Below, in pieces: positions 43,896 to 54,700 of a DNA stretch of 64,000 nucleotides. A model generated the notes under the pieces. It was given only the letters and a program-made list of their open reading frames with translations, made no database searches and was not told the origin of the DNA. Origin of the DNA: Eutreptiella sp. 'Long Island Sound 2002' (lineage: Eukaryota; Euglenozoa; Euglenophyceae; Eutreptiales; Eutreptiaceae); NCBI GenBank assembly GCA_964036045.1, contig OZ038381.1:67332242-67396241 (forward strand). Reading direction: 5' to 3'. How positions within the stretch are numbered: position 1 is the first letter of the stretch; the number at the start of each line of letters is the position of its first letter. The position numbers and the translations under genes are program-made.

Positions 43896-46800
43896 CCCGC
43901 TCCGCGCCCCGCACGCGCCCCCTGTCTCCATCCACAGGTCTCCAAGGCACCACCACAGCGCCCCGAGACCCGTCTCGCACCCAAGAAGCCACCCGGCACC
44001 GCCCAGTCCGGCCGAACCCAGCCAGGGCCAACCATCCATCGACGTAGACGCGCAAGACCCCGGCAGCCCATCCAGCCCACCCCCCCCGGACCCGGGACAC
44101 CCTCCCCTCACACCGGCCACCATCCGCGACCCCGACCTCCTCCGAGCGACCCTCCAAGACAGGGCCCCGACCACCCCCCTGGGCTGGTACCGCCTACAAG
44201 AGGACTGGACCAAGCTCACCGTCAAAGCCCTCCGGGACCTGACCACCCCAGGCAGCGGCCTCCACGAGACCATAGTAGACCTCGTGCTCTGGCGAGCCCG
44301 CAAACACACCCAGGGTCAGCCCATCTGGATCCCCCCCATCGAGTGGGGCCAGGCCCTGACGCACGACACCGGCAGCAACGTCACGCGTCGAGGGACCGTA
44401 CGCCTACGGCGGGCCCAAGCGGAGACGGACCACCCAGCGGACCCGAACCACCCGGAGCAGTGGGAACAGGCCACCGCGCCAAACCGCGACACCGCCCTCC
44501 GCGCCGCCGGCCTCCGCACCCCGGACGACGACCTCCCCCCCCCACCTACAGACAGTGACCACCCCCCGCCGGAGGTCTGGGTTACAGTCCTCGAGCGCGG
44601 CCACTACTACGTGATAGCCGCTATGGCTACGTCCCACGGCCCGCAATGGATCATCCAGGGGACAGACACCATGTTCGCCCCGGAGACCGCCCCACCAGGG
44701 GCAGTGGGGGACCCCACCACCCAGCACAGGATCCTCAGGGGTCTCCTCCAGCCAGGGGACACGCCCCCAGCCCGCGCCCTGGCCCAAATCACCTCAGGGA
44801 AGGCGGGCTACCACCTGGGATTGTCCATGCTCTGCCTAACCCACTGGATCCAGCGCCACTGGCCACCCACGGGGACCGTGCCCTGGGTTTGGGCCATCCC
44901 CACCGCCCACACACAAGTCGAAGCAGGCCCGGACACACGACCAAACCCCCCCCCCAGGCCGCAGCAGTCCCTCACCTGCGGGTACCACGCCATCTACAGG
45001 GTCCTCAACCGCGCGGGTCTTAGCCCAAAGCTAGCATGCCCCCTTCCCACCACTGACCAAGAGGTCCACCAGATACGAACGCTCATCTGCGAAATCCTTG
45101 CCGCGGCAGCAGAAGACGGCAAGCTTCTCCTCCAAACCGCCCGGCCTACAACTGCCCACGCAAGCGCGCAGCAAGCGGACACATACACCGGCGCAGCACA
45201 ACCCCCCGCACAATCCCCGCCCAAGCCCCCCCCCTCTCGCTGCTCAACCGGAGACCCACACACGCCCACTATCGCCCGCACCCCCGGGCCCCGCGACACG
45301 GGCCTCCCCCACCCGCCCGAACACCAGCACACGCCCGCCACACACCCAACCACCGGCCACCCTTCACCGCCCCCCACACTCGACAACCCACACACACCCG
45401 CCAAGGGGAGCCCCACGCCCCGCGGCACGCCCACCCCACCCAGTGGCCCGCCCACGCCCCCCACACACACCCCAGAGGACCCAGGCCCACCCCCCCCGGC
45501 CCCTGAATGCAGCCCACGCAAACTGTTCCCCCCCGCTGACACAAACACACACGACCTCGCACATTGCAGGACCCGGGCCCAGCCGAGCCCAGAAAGAGAA
45601 GGCCGCAGCCCCGCGCCTCCCTCCCCCGCCGCAGCCGACCAGATCGGCCCGCCGGGCCGCCAGGTCACGACCGGGCCCCCCCAGCCGCCCGCCCCCAACC
45701 TACAACCCGGGGACATGCCCTCCATCCTCCCCGCCGTGGCCGCGGCAGAAGCCGCAGCCCGCAAGCCCGCCCGCATCACAGCCCAACCCGCGTCCACCAC
45801 CTCCTCCTCGTCCTCAGCCTCGTCCACCTCCTCCACCTCATCCTCCGACCCCCCCCTCCCCGCCAAACTCATCCTCAAGGCCACGGCGAAAGCCAAAGCC
45901 GCGGCCGCACGCACCAACCCCCCAACCCCCACACAGGCGACTCAGGCACCCCGGCAACCCACCGGGACGATCCCCGACCCGACATCGACGCCCTCACACC
46001 TCCGGACAGAGGTACTCCTCAACCTGGAACCGGACCCCAACCCCAAACCCGACCCCAAACCCAAACCGGACCCCAACCCCAAACCCAACCCCAAACCCAA
46101 GCCTGCGCCCACGCGACCACACACAACACCGCATACGCAACGACACAAAACCACCCGATACCTCCCCCGCCCAGGCCCTCGCCCAAGCCAGGACCCCCCA
46201 CCCACCACGACCCGCGCCCCCCTCCCGCCGGCACCCACCACCACCGCGGTGACGGCCACCCAGCACGACCCCCTCCAAACCCTCGTCAAAATCCCCGTCA
46301 TCAAGCGCCCCGTCATCCATCCCCCACAAACCACCACCACCGCCGGCCAAACCGACCCAGGGACGTGGGACCCCTCAACCATCGTCACCGTCAAGCCCGG
46401 CCCCCAACCCTTCCTCCATGCCCACCACATAGTGCAGCCCCGGGGACTGCCCACGATGCCCAACCCCCCACCCCCACAAGGGGGACCGGAAAACCCACAA
46501 GGACTCCATGGGCCATACCCGCAACACCAACCCCACCACTACACACACCACCACCACCAGCGGCCCCACCACCACCACTACCAACACCACCCCCACCACT
46601 ACCACTGCCCACCGCCCTACCCCACCGGGCCACAACCCCCCGTACACCAACAGCACCAGCGGACGGGATGGCAGCCGCCGAACGCCCCGCCCGCATGCCC
46701 ACCCCCCCCGTACCAGCCACCACCCCCGTACCAGCCGTACCCCCGCGGCCACCATCCGATGGCCGAGGGGGCCCCATGGACGACGGGGGATCTCCCCCCC

Positions 46801-47970
46801 CAACCAGCACCGCGTGACGGCCCGTACCCCCCCGGCCACCATCCGATGGCTGAAGGGGCCCCAAGGACGACAGGGGACCTCCCCCCCCAAGCGGCGCCGC
46901 GCGAGCCCCCCCAGAGGCCGCCGACGCTTCCGGACTGGCCCGACTCCAGCGACGAGGGCCGGTCCCGCAAGCGGCGGCGCTCCCGCTCCCCCCCCGCACG
47001 GCACACTCGCCCACGGCGCCCACACTCCCACCGCGCCTCAACCACCCACTCGCGCCGCTCCCGCTCCCCCAGGTACCACCACGACCCCCAGGGACCCCGC
47101 TCCCGTCGCTCCCGCTCCCCCAGGCACCACCACGAGCGCCACCGCCGCCCCATGTCCCCCTCCCCCTCCCCCCACCGGCCACCCAGCCCCCGCCACCACC
47201 ACTCCCGCTCCCCCCGACGCAGCCAGGCACGCCGCCGCCGCCCCACGTCCACCTCCCCCTCCCCCCACACGCCCCGCCGGGCTCCCCGGTCCCCCCGCCA
47301 CCCGTACCCATCCACCACCCCCAGCCCCCGCCACCACCACTCCCGCTCCCCCGGACGCCACCAAGCGCGCCACCGCCGCCCCATGTCCACCTCCCCCTCC
47401 CGCTCCCCCCTCCGCCCGTACCCGTCCTCCACCCCCAGCCCCCGCCGCCGCCGCTCCCGCTCCCCCAGGCACCGCCACCCCGACCACCACCGCAGGTCCA
47501 CATCTTCCCCCCGCCGCTCCAGGACCCCAGGCACGGACCCCTCCCCCCCCCGGGCCCCCGCCTACCTCGCCTGGTGGTCTCCCTCCGCTCTGCAGGAGCT
47601 CCGCCGCTGGGTGAAATGGGCCGGGGGAGCGGGAAGGCACAGAGGGGTGCACACGGTGCATACCTTCGAGGAGGTGCGCACCCGCACCCCCGCAAACCCC
47701 AATGAGGCCGCCCCGGAGGCCATCATGCCGCAAGCGGCATGGGAGGCCCTCCTCCGCGATGCGGTCCAGGGCCTCCGCCCCCCCTACACCCCCCAAGCCC
47801 TCCGCCGGTGGCTCCAGGCCACCCACCCCCAAGCCTGGGCCACCGGCGCCCCCTCCCCACCCCGCCCCTCCCACCACCACCACACCAGGAAGGGGCAGGA
47901 CAAGAGCAAGGGAAGGGCAACGGACACCAAGGACCACACAGGCAAGAGGGCACGGAAGGGCCCCAAGTGA
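43867..47970 (+). CDS. E2 ORF C: Ulp1/C48-like cysteine protease with poly-His and RS domains
   Basis: 1,367 residues, ATG inside the end of ORF B (different frame). Residues about 90-400 look like a C48 (Ulp1/SENP/adenain-type) protease. LHETIVDLVLWRARKHT and IPPIEWGQAL resemble the substrate-side helix region. His246 lies in ERGHYYVIA, Asp267 in GTDTMF, Gln366/367 and Cys371 in QQSLTCGYHAIYRVL. The His-Asp-Gln-Cys order matches the family; the Asp-Cys spacing (104) is longer than in yeast Ulp1. A Pro-rich linker follows, with a NPKPDPKP-type repeat (about 46,025-46,110), a His-rich block (46,540-46,610), an RS domain (about 46,960-47,520, many SRSP repeats), then a Trp-rich module (RRWVKWAGGAGRH) and basic tail. 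The order resembles E1 ORF4 apart from the protease. It may process the readthrough polyprotein or remove SUMO/ubiquitin from host proteins (inference). Confidence 0.7.
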   Translation: MPCMTQTSTNPLRAPHAPPVSIHRSPRHHHSAPRPVSHPRSHPAPPSPAEPSQGQPSIDVDAQDPGSPSSPPPPDPGHPPLTPATIRDPDLLRATLQDRAPTTPLGWYRLQEDWTKLTVKALRDLTTPGSGLHETIVDLVLWRARKHTQGQPIWIPPIEWGQALTHDTGSNVTRRGTVRLRRAQAETDHPADPNHPEQWEQATAPNRDTALRAAGLRTPDDDLPPPPTDSDHPPPEVWVTVLERGHYYVIAAMATSHGPQWIIQGTDTMFAPETAPPGAVGDPTTQHRILRGLLQPGDTPPARALAQITSGKAGYHLGLSMLCLTHWIQRHWPPTGTVPWVWAIPTAHTQVEAGPDTRPNPPPRPQQSLTCGYHAIYRVLNRAGLSPKLACPLPTTDQEVHQIRTLICEILAAAAEDGKLLLQTARPTTAHASAQQADTYTGAAQPPAQSPPKPPPSRCSTGDPHTPTIARTPGPRDTGLPHPPEHQHTPATHPTTGHPSPPPTLDNPHTPAKGSPTPRGTPTPPSGPPTPPTHTPEDPGPPPPAPECSPRKLFPPADTNTHDLAHCRTRAQPSPEREGRSPAPPSPAAADQIGPPGRQVTTGPPQPPAPNLQPGDMPSILPAVAAAEAAARKPARITAQPASTTSSSSSASSTSSTSSSDPPLPAKLILKATAKAKAAAARTNPPTPTQATQAPRQPTGTIPDPTSTPSHLRTEVLLNLEPDPNPKPDPKPKPDPNPKPNPKPKPAPTRPHTTPHTQRHKTTRYLPRPGPRPSQDPPPTTTRAPLPPAPTTTAVTATQHDPLQTLVKIPVIKRPVIHPPQTTTTAGQTDPGTWDPSTIVTVKPGPQPFLHAHHIVQPRGLPTMPNPPPPQGGPENPQGLHGPYPQHQPHHYTHHHHQRPHHHHYQHHPHHYHCPPPYPTGPQPPVHQQHQRTGWQPPNAPPACPPPPYQPPPPYQPYPRGHHPMAEGAPWTTGDLPPQPAPRDGPYPPGHHPMAEGAPRTTGDLPPQAAPREPPQRPPTLPDWPDSSDEGRSRKRRRSRSPPARHTRPRRPHSHRASTTHSRRSRSPRYHHDPQGPRSRRSRSPRHHHERHRRPMSPSPSPHRPPSPRHHHSRSPRRSQARRRRPTSTSPSPHTPRRAPRSPRHPYPSTTPSPRHHHSRSPGRHQARHRRPMSTSPSRSPLRPYPSSTPSPRRRRSRSPRHRHPDHHRRSTSSPRRSRTPGTDPSPPRAPAYLAWWSPSALQELRRWVKWAGGAGRHRGVHTVHTFEEVRTRTPANPNEAAPEAIMPQAAWEALLRDAVQGLRPPYTPQALRRWLQATHPQAWATGAPSPPRPSHHHHTRKGQDKSKGRATDTKDHTGKRARKGPK

Positions 47971-48486
47971 GGGCAGGCACACGCAGGGACAGGGCGCCGG
48001 AAGCGACACCACATGGGGTCAGGAAACCACCCAAGAACCAGGAAGGAACGGGAACGGGGACCAAGACACGGAGGAAAAGGGCACCACGACAGCTGCCACG
48101 ACCCACACCAACGGGGAGACCAGCGCCGCCCCACCCCCACCAAACACCCCAACACACACCACCGAAGCAAACATCGGACGCCATGCGGATCACACCAGCG
48201 CACGCCCACCGGCCACCGGAAACCACACGGAGAACGGAGGGCACACCTACACGGGGAGAACGGACCACACCCACAGAGGAGGCCGCAGGGAACACCGCCG
48301 CACGGCACACCACCATGCCCTCACCGCCAGCCTACGACCCCGACCACCACGAAGGCCAACTCACAGGCACCGGAAGAGGACGAAAGCACGGCCGCGGCAC
48401 CCACGACTACGGACCGACACCCCCAGAGGACACGGGACCAAGGCACAGGCCCCCAGGGAGGGCAACCCCACGGACCGTCACGCGAC

Positions 48487-49112
48487 CACACCATGGGCTA
48501 TAAGGGCCGGGCTGCGCTACCGTCGCGGTTTGACGCAGAGTATTGCTACGGGGGCTTGATCTCGGCTGGTCTCACGTCCGTGAGGGCGTCCGTCACCAAC
48601 CTGTTGCGTCCAGTGGAGGAATGGCACTGCTGCGGCGCACCGATCCCGTCCATGATGAATATCGAGCATCGCAAGGGGAAGCGAAACGCTGTGATCGATC
48701 GCGAAGGCTTTGGTGCTGCTGGACGGTGCCCCCCTTCAACGCCATCTCCGAGCGCCGTGAAGACTGGAAGTACCAAGAATACTACCGATGCCCCGGACCC
48801 CAGCAGTCCAGCACCGGAGATATGGACATCCCCCTGACCCTACAGTGTGAGCTCATCCCTGCCGGCGGCACCGACCCGGACCCTGCCAGCGCAGCCGAGC
48901 TGCAGTGAAAGCCATTTGCCACTCAAACAGCGTTCGGAAGCCACCTCCACCGTCCGACTCCTGATGTCTGTTTGTCTGCCTTGGAGAAGGAACGCTTTTC
49001 CTACACCCCGAGTACACCTGCCTGTCTGCGAGGCCCGGTGAAGATTGAGTCCATGGGTGAGAGTCAGTGTGCACGCCCCAAGGACACCGTGATAGTTCAG
49101 CAGAATTTCCCG
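48487..49112. other. Foreign segment inserted in E2 3' UTR, absent from E3
   Basis: E2 and E3 agree up to GTCACGCGA and again from ACACAGGCCAGG. Between these points E2 has about 640 bp, E3 about 130 bp of other sequence. The E2 segment has balanced composition, unlike the C-rich 3' UTR. It has an ATG in good context at 48,493 and an open frame to 48,837. A second frame gives a normal-looking peptide (NAISERREDWKYQEYYRCPG near 48,740) ending at 48,908. It may be host exon sequence captured by the LINE or a small mobile element; no RNA gene family is recognised. Confidence 0.6.
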
Positions 49113-49685
49113 AAGACCTAACCGACCCACACAGGCCAGGCTGACCTCCACTGACCCACCGCGGCACCACGCGAGACCGGGGCACACCGCACCACAGCGC
49201 GCCACAGAGCAACGCACCACAGCACGACGCGACGCGACGCGGCACAGAGCGGCACAACACGACACAACTGACCCTAACCTGAGGGACTAACCGAAGCCAG
49301 CCACCGCACACGCGGGAAGGCGCCGCGCCACCACGCCACACACCGGCACCACAGGCCACACACGGGACCACAGCGCGCCAGGCGACAACGGTGACGGACC
49401 ACCCAGAAGATTACAGCCGGCACCGCGGAGGGGTAAGGACACGAGCAACCCCAGCCCCCTAACCCAAAACCACAAGCAGCCGCCTGGCGCAGCCGCCCAG
49501 CCGGCAGAGCCAGGACCTAACCCAGCAAGAAGGGGCGCCGAGCCCACAGTGTACAGAGCCCACCCGACCCATGGGGCCGGAACATGGCCACACAGAACGC
49601 AACTGAAAACAGCAGCCCGGAAGACAACACTGAATACAGGCCAGTGCGTGCGCCAGCCCAGGGAAGGCAGAGGGAGGAACAGGCA

Positions 49686-50043
49686 AGCCCCCCCCCAAAA
49701 AAAAAAAAAAAAAGGAGGGGGGAAGGGGAAAAGGCACGAAAACAGCCCACAGCCGCCCAACCACCCGCCAACACCACCACAGGCGGCCAGGCCCCCCCCC
49801 AAGGAAAAAAAAAAAAAAAAAAAAAAGGGGGACCCCCGCAGAGGCACAGGCGAACCACCCACCCAAAACCGGCAACACCAAGCCAGTAACAGCGGACCAC
49901 GGGGAAAAGGTACAGAAAAAAAAAAAAAAAAAGAGAGCCACCAGCCCAGCCCGAAAGAAAGGGGATGGAGGGACAGGGACCACAAAGCCCAAAAAAAAAA
50001 AAAAAGAAAAGAAAAAACCAAAGCAAAAAAAAAAAAAAAAAAA
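49686..50043 (+). repeat. Six A-tracts of about 10-27 bases in E2 3' UTR
   Basis: Runs of A lie at about 49,698, 49,806, 49,915, 49,991 and 50,025, some preceded by C runs. The same places in E3 (57,070-57,400) have only 8-13 A with interruptions. This suggests tract expansion in E2 or shrinkage in E3. Confidence 0.7.
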
Positions 50044-50360
50044 CACACCCCAACAACCCAGCCAAGACGGACTGGGCACAGGCGAGACCCGGGCCCGGCA
50101 CACACGCCCACACCGCGCGCCGGAACCGGAAACAGCGGGGGGCAAGCGGGGCGCCCACGAAACCACACACGTCCCAAAAGCAGACCGAAACCGAAACCCA
50201 ACCACGAACACCACAAATAGCCGACACTAAGGGGACAACACCACAAATCGAGCCCAAAAACACCCACCCTAAACCCCAGCCAGGACAGACGGGGTTAACA
50301 AAACCCGCACCCAACCGCCAACCGGACCCAAACACAAACACCACACAACAGTAGGAAGCC

Positions 50361-50383
50361 CAGTGCCCACAGCCTGGGCACTG
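50361..50383 (+). other. Conserved 8-bp hairpin in E2 3' end
   Basis: CAGTGCCC 50,361-50,368 pairs with GGGCACTG 50,376-50,383 across a 7-base loop. E3 keeps both arms near 57,703-57,725. A candidate RT recognition or RNA stability element (inference). Confidence 0.5.
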
Positions 50384-50818
50384 AGGCAGCCCGTGCCATG
50401 CAGGTGACCCGGCCAAACGAGATCCGGAGCCCGGGGGTAAGGCTGCATCCTAAGGCCAGCGCTGCTTTGGGACTCGAGGCGGAGCGTGCGACACCCAAGC
50501 GCCTCGGAACCCTAGTACCAGGAACGTGCATGCACGCCTTGGGAACGGGATACGCCAGGAAGTCCGGTGAACCCCTAGGGTTCCGCCCAAAGGAGGGGAC
50601 GTGCGCAAGCACGGGGGCACACCCTCCCGGCGAGACAAGCACGTCACGCTGGCGGCGATCAGCCCTCCCGGCGTAACCCGGGGCCGCTTTTTTGGGGGCC
50701 AACAGTCAGGTCTAGCGGGAAGTAAGCCGCCTCCCCTCTTCACGCGCGAAGCCTCTTCCTGTTCGTCACAGGGGCGACGCCAGGGGGAACCATGGGGCGC
50801 CTCTCCACGACCGAGTGC

Positions 50819-50834
50819 ACCTACCTACCTACCT
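50819..50834 (+). repeat. (ACCT)4 3' terminal tail of E2
   Basis: Four ACCT units end E2; the same four units end E3 at 58,161-58,176. The last T may belong to the target duplication. Confidence 0.8.
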
Positions 50835-50846
50835 CGTGAAACAAGA
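50834..50846. repeat. Right 13-bp target-site duplication of E2
   Basis: Identical to 26,740-26,752. Sequence then resumes the interrupted E3 ORF B (GTCCCACAGACACC, E2 equivalent at 43,022). Confidence 0.9.
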
Positions 50847-51720
50847 GTCCCACAGACACCAATACGGAAATGGTAAGGTCAACAACCAGGCAGTACACCA
50901 GCGCACAACGCACCTACCAGGCCTCCAGATCCCTGACCTCGGCCGAAACCACACACACCTCCAACACATACCCCCCGTACCCGAGCCCCATCAGACCCCG
51001 GACTGGGTACCAGAGGACGCCCCCAATTCCTCCCACGACAGAGCATACCACTACCCCAACCCCATCCAACATCTCGCCCGCGTGCTCGGCGACGCAGACA
51101 GCCGGGCGCACATTTAGGAGCTCCAGGACAGACTGCAAATCCCCCTCTACCAGTCAGCGCTGCGCCCAGCAAAAGTCCCAGCCCACCTCCAAAAACGACG
51201 CATCCAGCTCCTGAGGGAGCAACTACCATTCCTCACCAGGGTCACCAGATGGCTCGCCCGCAAACACATCCACCTTCCCGCAGAACACACCCGTTGCCCG
51301 TGCGACCACACCACCCCGGAGGACTGGGGACACTTCAAGAAATGCCCCCTCCATACAGGCAGGGACACGCTAGTGGGCTGGTCCCCGGCGGAAACCCTAC
51401 GACAACACGAAGGATGGCCAGTTCACAGCCACGCACACCAGGCCACCGAACACGTCTTCCGGGATCCCCCGGTCAAAGAAGCCACCATGAGAGGGGCGGC
51501 GACACAGGCCCTGCACCGACACCTCACCAAACACACGGAAAGCCCCATGGAGGCAGCAGCGCACCTCCAGCTAGAGGCAGTCCGCAGAGCACCGGCCCAA
51601 ACGGTACACCGCAAACACCTCCTGTTAACACACGCGGAGCAACTCACCGACCCCACCGCCAGGGAACACATGCAGCGTCTCACCCATTACCATGCTGTGC
51701 ATGACCCAGACGTCCACTAA
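50847..51720 (+). pseudogene. E3 right part: end of ORF B remnant
   Basis: Matches E2 43,022-43,895: end of RNase H, Zn-finger region and helical tail to the TAA. TAG at 51,115 replaces CAG of E2. Together with 25,303-26,752 this is the 3' part of one decayed ORF B. The zinc-finger Cys/His residues are kept. Confidence 0.85.
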
Positions 51721-54700
51721 CCCACTCTGCGCCCCGCACGCGCCCCCCATCTCCATCCGCAGGCCTCCAAGACACCACCACAGCGCCCAGAGGCCCATCT
51801 CTCACCCAAGAAGCCACCCGGCACCGCCCAGCCCGGCCAAGCCAAACCAGGGCCAACCATACGTCGACGTAGACGCGCAAGACCCCGGCAGCCCATCCAG
51901 CCCAACCCCCCCAGACCCGGGTCACCCCCCCCTCACACCGGCCACCATCCGCGACCCCGACCTCCTCCGAGCAACCCTCCAAGGCGGGGCCCCGACCACC
52001 CCCCTGGGCTGATACCGCCTACAAGACGACTGGACCAAGCTCACCGTCACAGCCCTCCGGGACCTGACCACCCCAGGCAGCGGCCTCCAAGAGGCCATCG
52101 TAGACCTCGTACTCTGGCGAGCCCGCAAACACACCCAGGGCCAGCAAGTCTGGATCCCCCCCATCGAGTGGGGCCAGGCCCTGACGCACGACACCGGCAT
52201 CAACGTCACGCGTCGAGGGACCGTACGCCTACGACGGGCCCCAGCGGAGACGGACCACCCAGCAGACCCGAACCGCCCGGAGCAGTGGGAACAGGCCACC
52301 GCACCAACCCGCGACACTGCCCCCCGCGCCGCCGGCCTCCGCACCCCAGATGACGACCCCCCCCCCCCCCCACCTACAGACAGTGACCACCCCCCGCCGG
52401 AGGTCTGGGTTACAGTCCTCGAGCGCGGGCACTACTACGTGTCAGCCGCTACGGCTACGTCCCCCGGCCCGCAATGGCTCGTCAAAGGGACAGACACCAT
52501 GTTCCCCCAGGGACCGCCCCACCAGGGGCAGTAGGGGACCCCACCAGCCAGCACAGGGTCCAAAGGGGCGTCCTCCGGCCAGGGGAAAAGCCCCCAGCCC
52601 GCGCCCTTGCCCAAATCACCTCAGCGAAGGCGGGCTACCACCTGGGATTGCGCATGCTCTGCCTGACCCACTGGATCCAGCGCCGGTGGCCACCCACGGG
52701 GACCGTGCCCTGGGTTTGGGCCATCCCCACCGCCCACACACAGGTCGAAGCCGGCCCGAACACGCGACCAAACCCCCCCCCCAGACCGCAGCAATCCCTC
52801 ACCTGCGGGTACCAAGCCATCCACAGGGTCCTCAACCGCGTGGGTCTTAGCCCAAAGCTAGCATACCCCCTTCCCACCAATGACCAAGAGGTCGACCAGA
52901 TACGTAAGCTCGTCTCCGAAATCCTTGCCGCGGCAGCAGAAGACTGCAAGCTTCTCCTCCAAACCGCCCGGCCTACAACTGGCCACGCAAGCGCGCCGCA
53001 GCGAGCGGACACATACACCGACATAGCACACCCCACCGCACAATCCCCGCCCATGCCCCTCCCCTCTCGCTGCTCACCGGGAGACCCACAAACGCCCACC
53101 ATCGCGCGCACCCCCGGGCCCCGCGACACGGGCCTCCCCCACCCGCCCGAACACCAGCTCACGCCCGCCACACACCCACCCGCCGGACACCCCTCACCAC
53201 CCCCCACACTCGACAACCGTCACACACCCGCCGAGAGGAGCCCCGCGCCCCGCACCACGCCCAGCCCACCCAGTGGCCCGCCCACGCCCCCCGCACACAC
53301 CCCAGAAGACCCAGGCCCCCCCGGCCCCTGAATACAGCACACGCGAACTGTTCCCCCCCGCGGACGCCAACCCACACAACCTAGCACTTTGCAGGACCCG
53401 GGCCCAGCCAAGCCCAGAAGGACAAGGCCACAGCCCCGCGCCTCCCTCCCCCGCCGCTGCCGACCAGATCGGCCCGCCGGGCCGCCAGGTCACGACCAGG
53501 CCCCCCCAGCCGCCCGCCCCCAACCTACAGCCCGAGGACATGCCCTCCATCCTCCCCGCCGTGGCCGCAGCAGAAGCCGCTGCCCGCAAGCCCGCCCGCA
53601 TCACAGCCCAACCCGCGTCCACCACCTCCTCCTCATCCTCAGCCTCGTCCACCTCCTCCACCTCATCCTCCGACCCTGCCCTCCCGGCCGCCCTCATCCT
53701 CAAGGCCACGGCAAAAGCCAAAGCCGCGCCCCACCCACCGACCCCCCGACCCCCACACAGGCGACTCGGGCACCCCGGCAACGCACCAAGAAGACCCCCA
53801 ACCCGACATCGGCGCCCTCACACCTCCGGACAGAGGTCCTCCTCAACCTGGAACCGGACCCCAACCCCAAACCCGACCCCAAAGCCAAGCCGGCGCCCAC
53901 ACGAGCACACACAACACCACAAACGCAACGACACAAACCCAACCGAAACCACCCCAACCCGGACTCTCACCCAAGCGGGGACCCCCGACCCACCACAACC
54001 CACGCCCCCCTCCCACCGGCACCCACCACCACCGCAGAGGCGGCCACCCAACAAGACCCCGTCCAGGCCCTCGTCCGCATCCCCGTCACCAAGCGCCCTG
54101 TCATCCATCCCCCGCAAACAACCACCACCGCCGGCCAAACCAACCCAGGGACGTGGGACCTCTCGACCACCGTCACCGTCAAGCCCGGCCCCCAACCCGC
54201 CCCCCCTGCCCACCACATAGTGCAGCCCCAGGGGCTGCCCACAATGCCCAGCCCCCCATCCCCACAAGGGGGACCGGAAAACCCACAAGGGGTCCCTGGG
54301 CCATACCCGCAACACCAACCCCACCACTACCAACACCACAACCACCAGCGGCCCCACCACCACCACTACCAACACCAGCCCAACCACTACCACTGCCCAC
54401 CACCCTACCCCACCGGGCCACAACCCCCCGTCCAGGAACAGCACCAGCGAATGGGATGGCAGCCACCGAGCGCTCCACTCGCATACCCCACCTACCGCCA
54501 GGGGCCACTCCCCCCGTACCAGCCGGCCCCCCTCGTACCAGGAGCCGTATCCGTATCACCCCGGCCACCACGTCCACGCCGAAGGGGCCCCTCCAGGCCC
54601 AACCCCGCCAAGGACAGTCACTCGACCCATACCACCAGCCGCTGCTGCCACCACACCCCTACGCGGCGGATCCATGGACGACGGGGGACCTCCCCTCCCC

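Larger units (their letters stand above)
26753..50833 (+). mobile_element. E2: intact 24.1 kb non-LTR retrotransposon nested in E3
   Basis: Both ends are defined by a perfect 13-bp duplication (26,740-26,752 and 50,834-50,846) and by the 3' tail (ACCT)4, shared with E3. Inside, in order, are A-tracts (26.9-27.1 kb), a minisatellite (27.4-29.7), a short balanced-composition block (29.7-30.4), ACC/AAC-rich repeats (30.4-34.3), ORF A, ORF B, ORF C and a 2.9 kb 3' UTR. ORF B has endonuclease, reverse transcriptase and RNase H domains. Long ORFs and identical target duplications indicate recent insertion. At 24 kb it is several times a normal LINE. The strand is strongly asymmetric (C far above G). 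Confidence 0.85.
47971..50833 (+). other. E2 3' UTR
   Basis: About 2.9 kb without a conserved ORF. It aligns with E3 55,817-58,176 except for an extra segment at about 48,487-49,112 and longer A-tracts. The last 480 bases (50,350-50,833) are the best-conserved part between the two copies, include an 8-bp hairpin, and probably hold the RT recognition structure. It ends in (ACCT)4. Confidence 0.65.

Noticed and set aside
46391-48012. Long minus-strand Gly/Arg ORFs opposite ORF C
   Set aside because: Mirror image of the RS and His/Pro repeats on the plus strand.
48487-48770. snRNA, 5S rRNA or SRP RNA gene
   Set aside because: No recognisable U1-U6, 5S or SRP sequence or promoter was found on reading; only composition differs.
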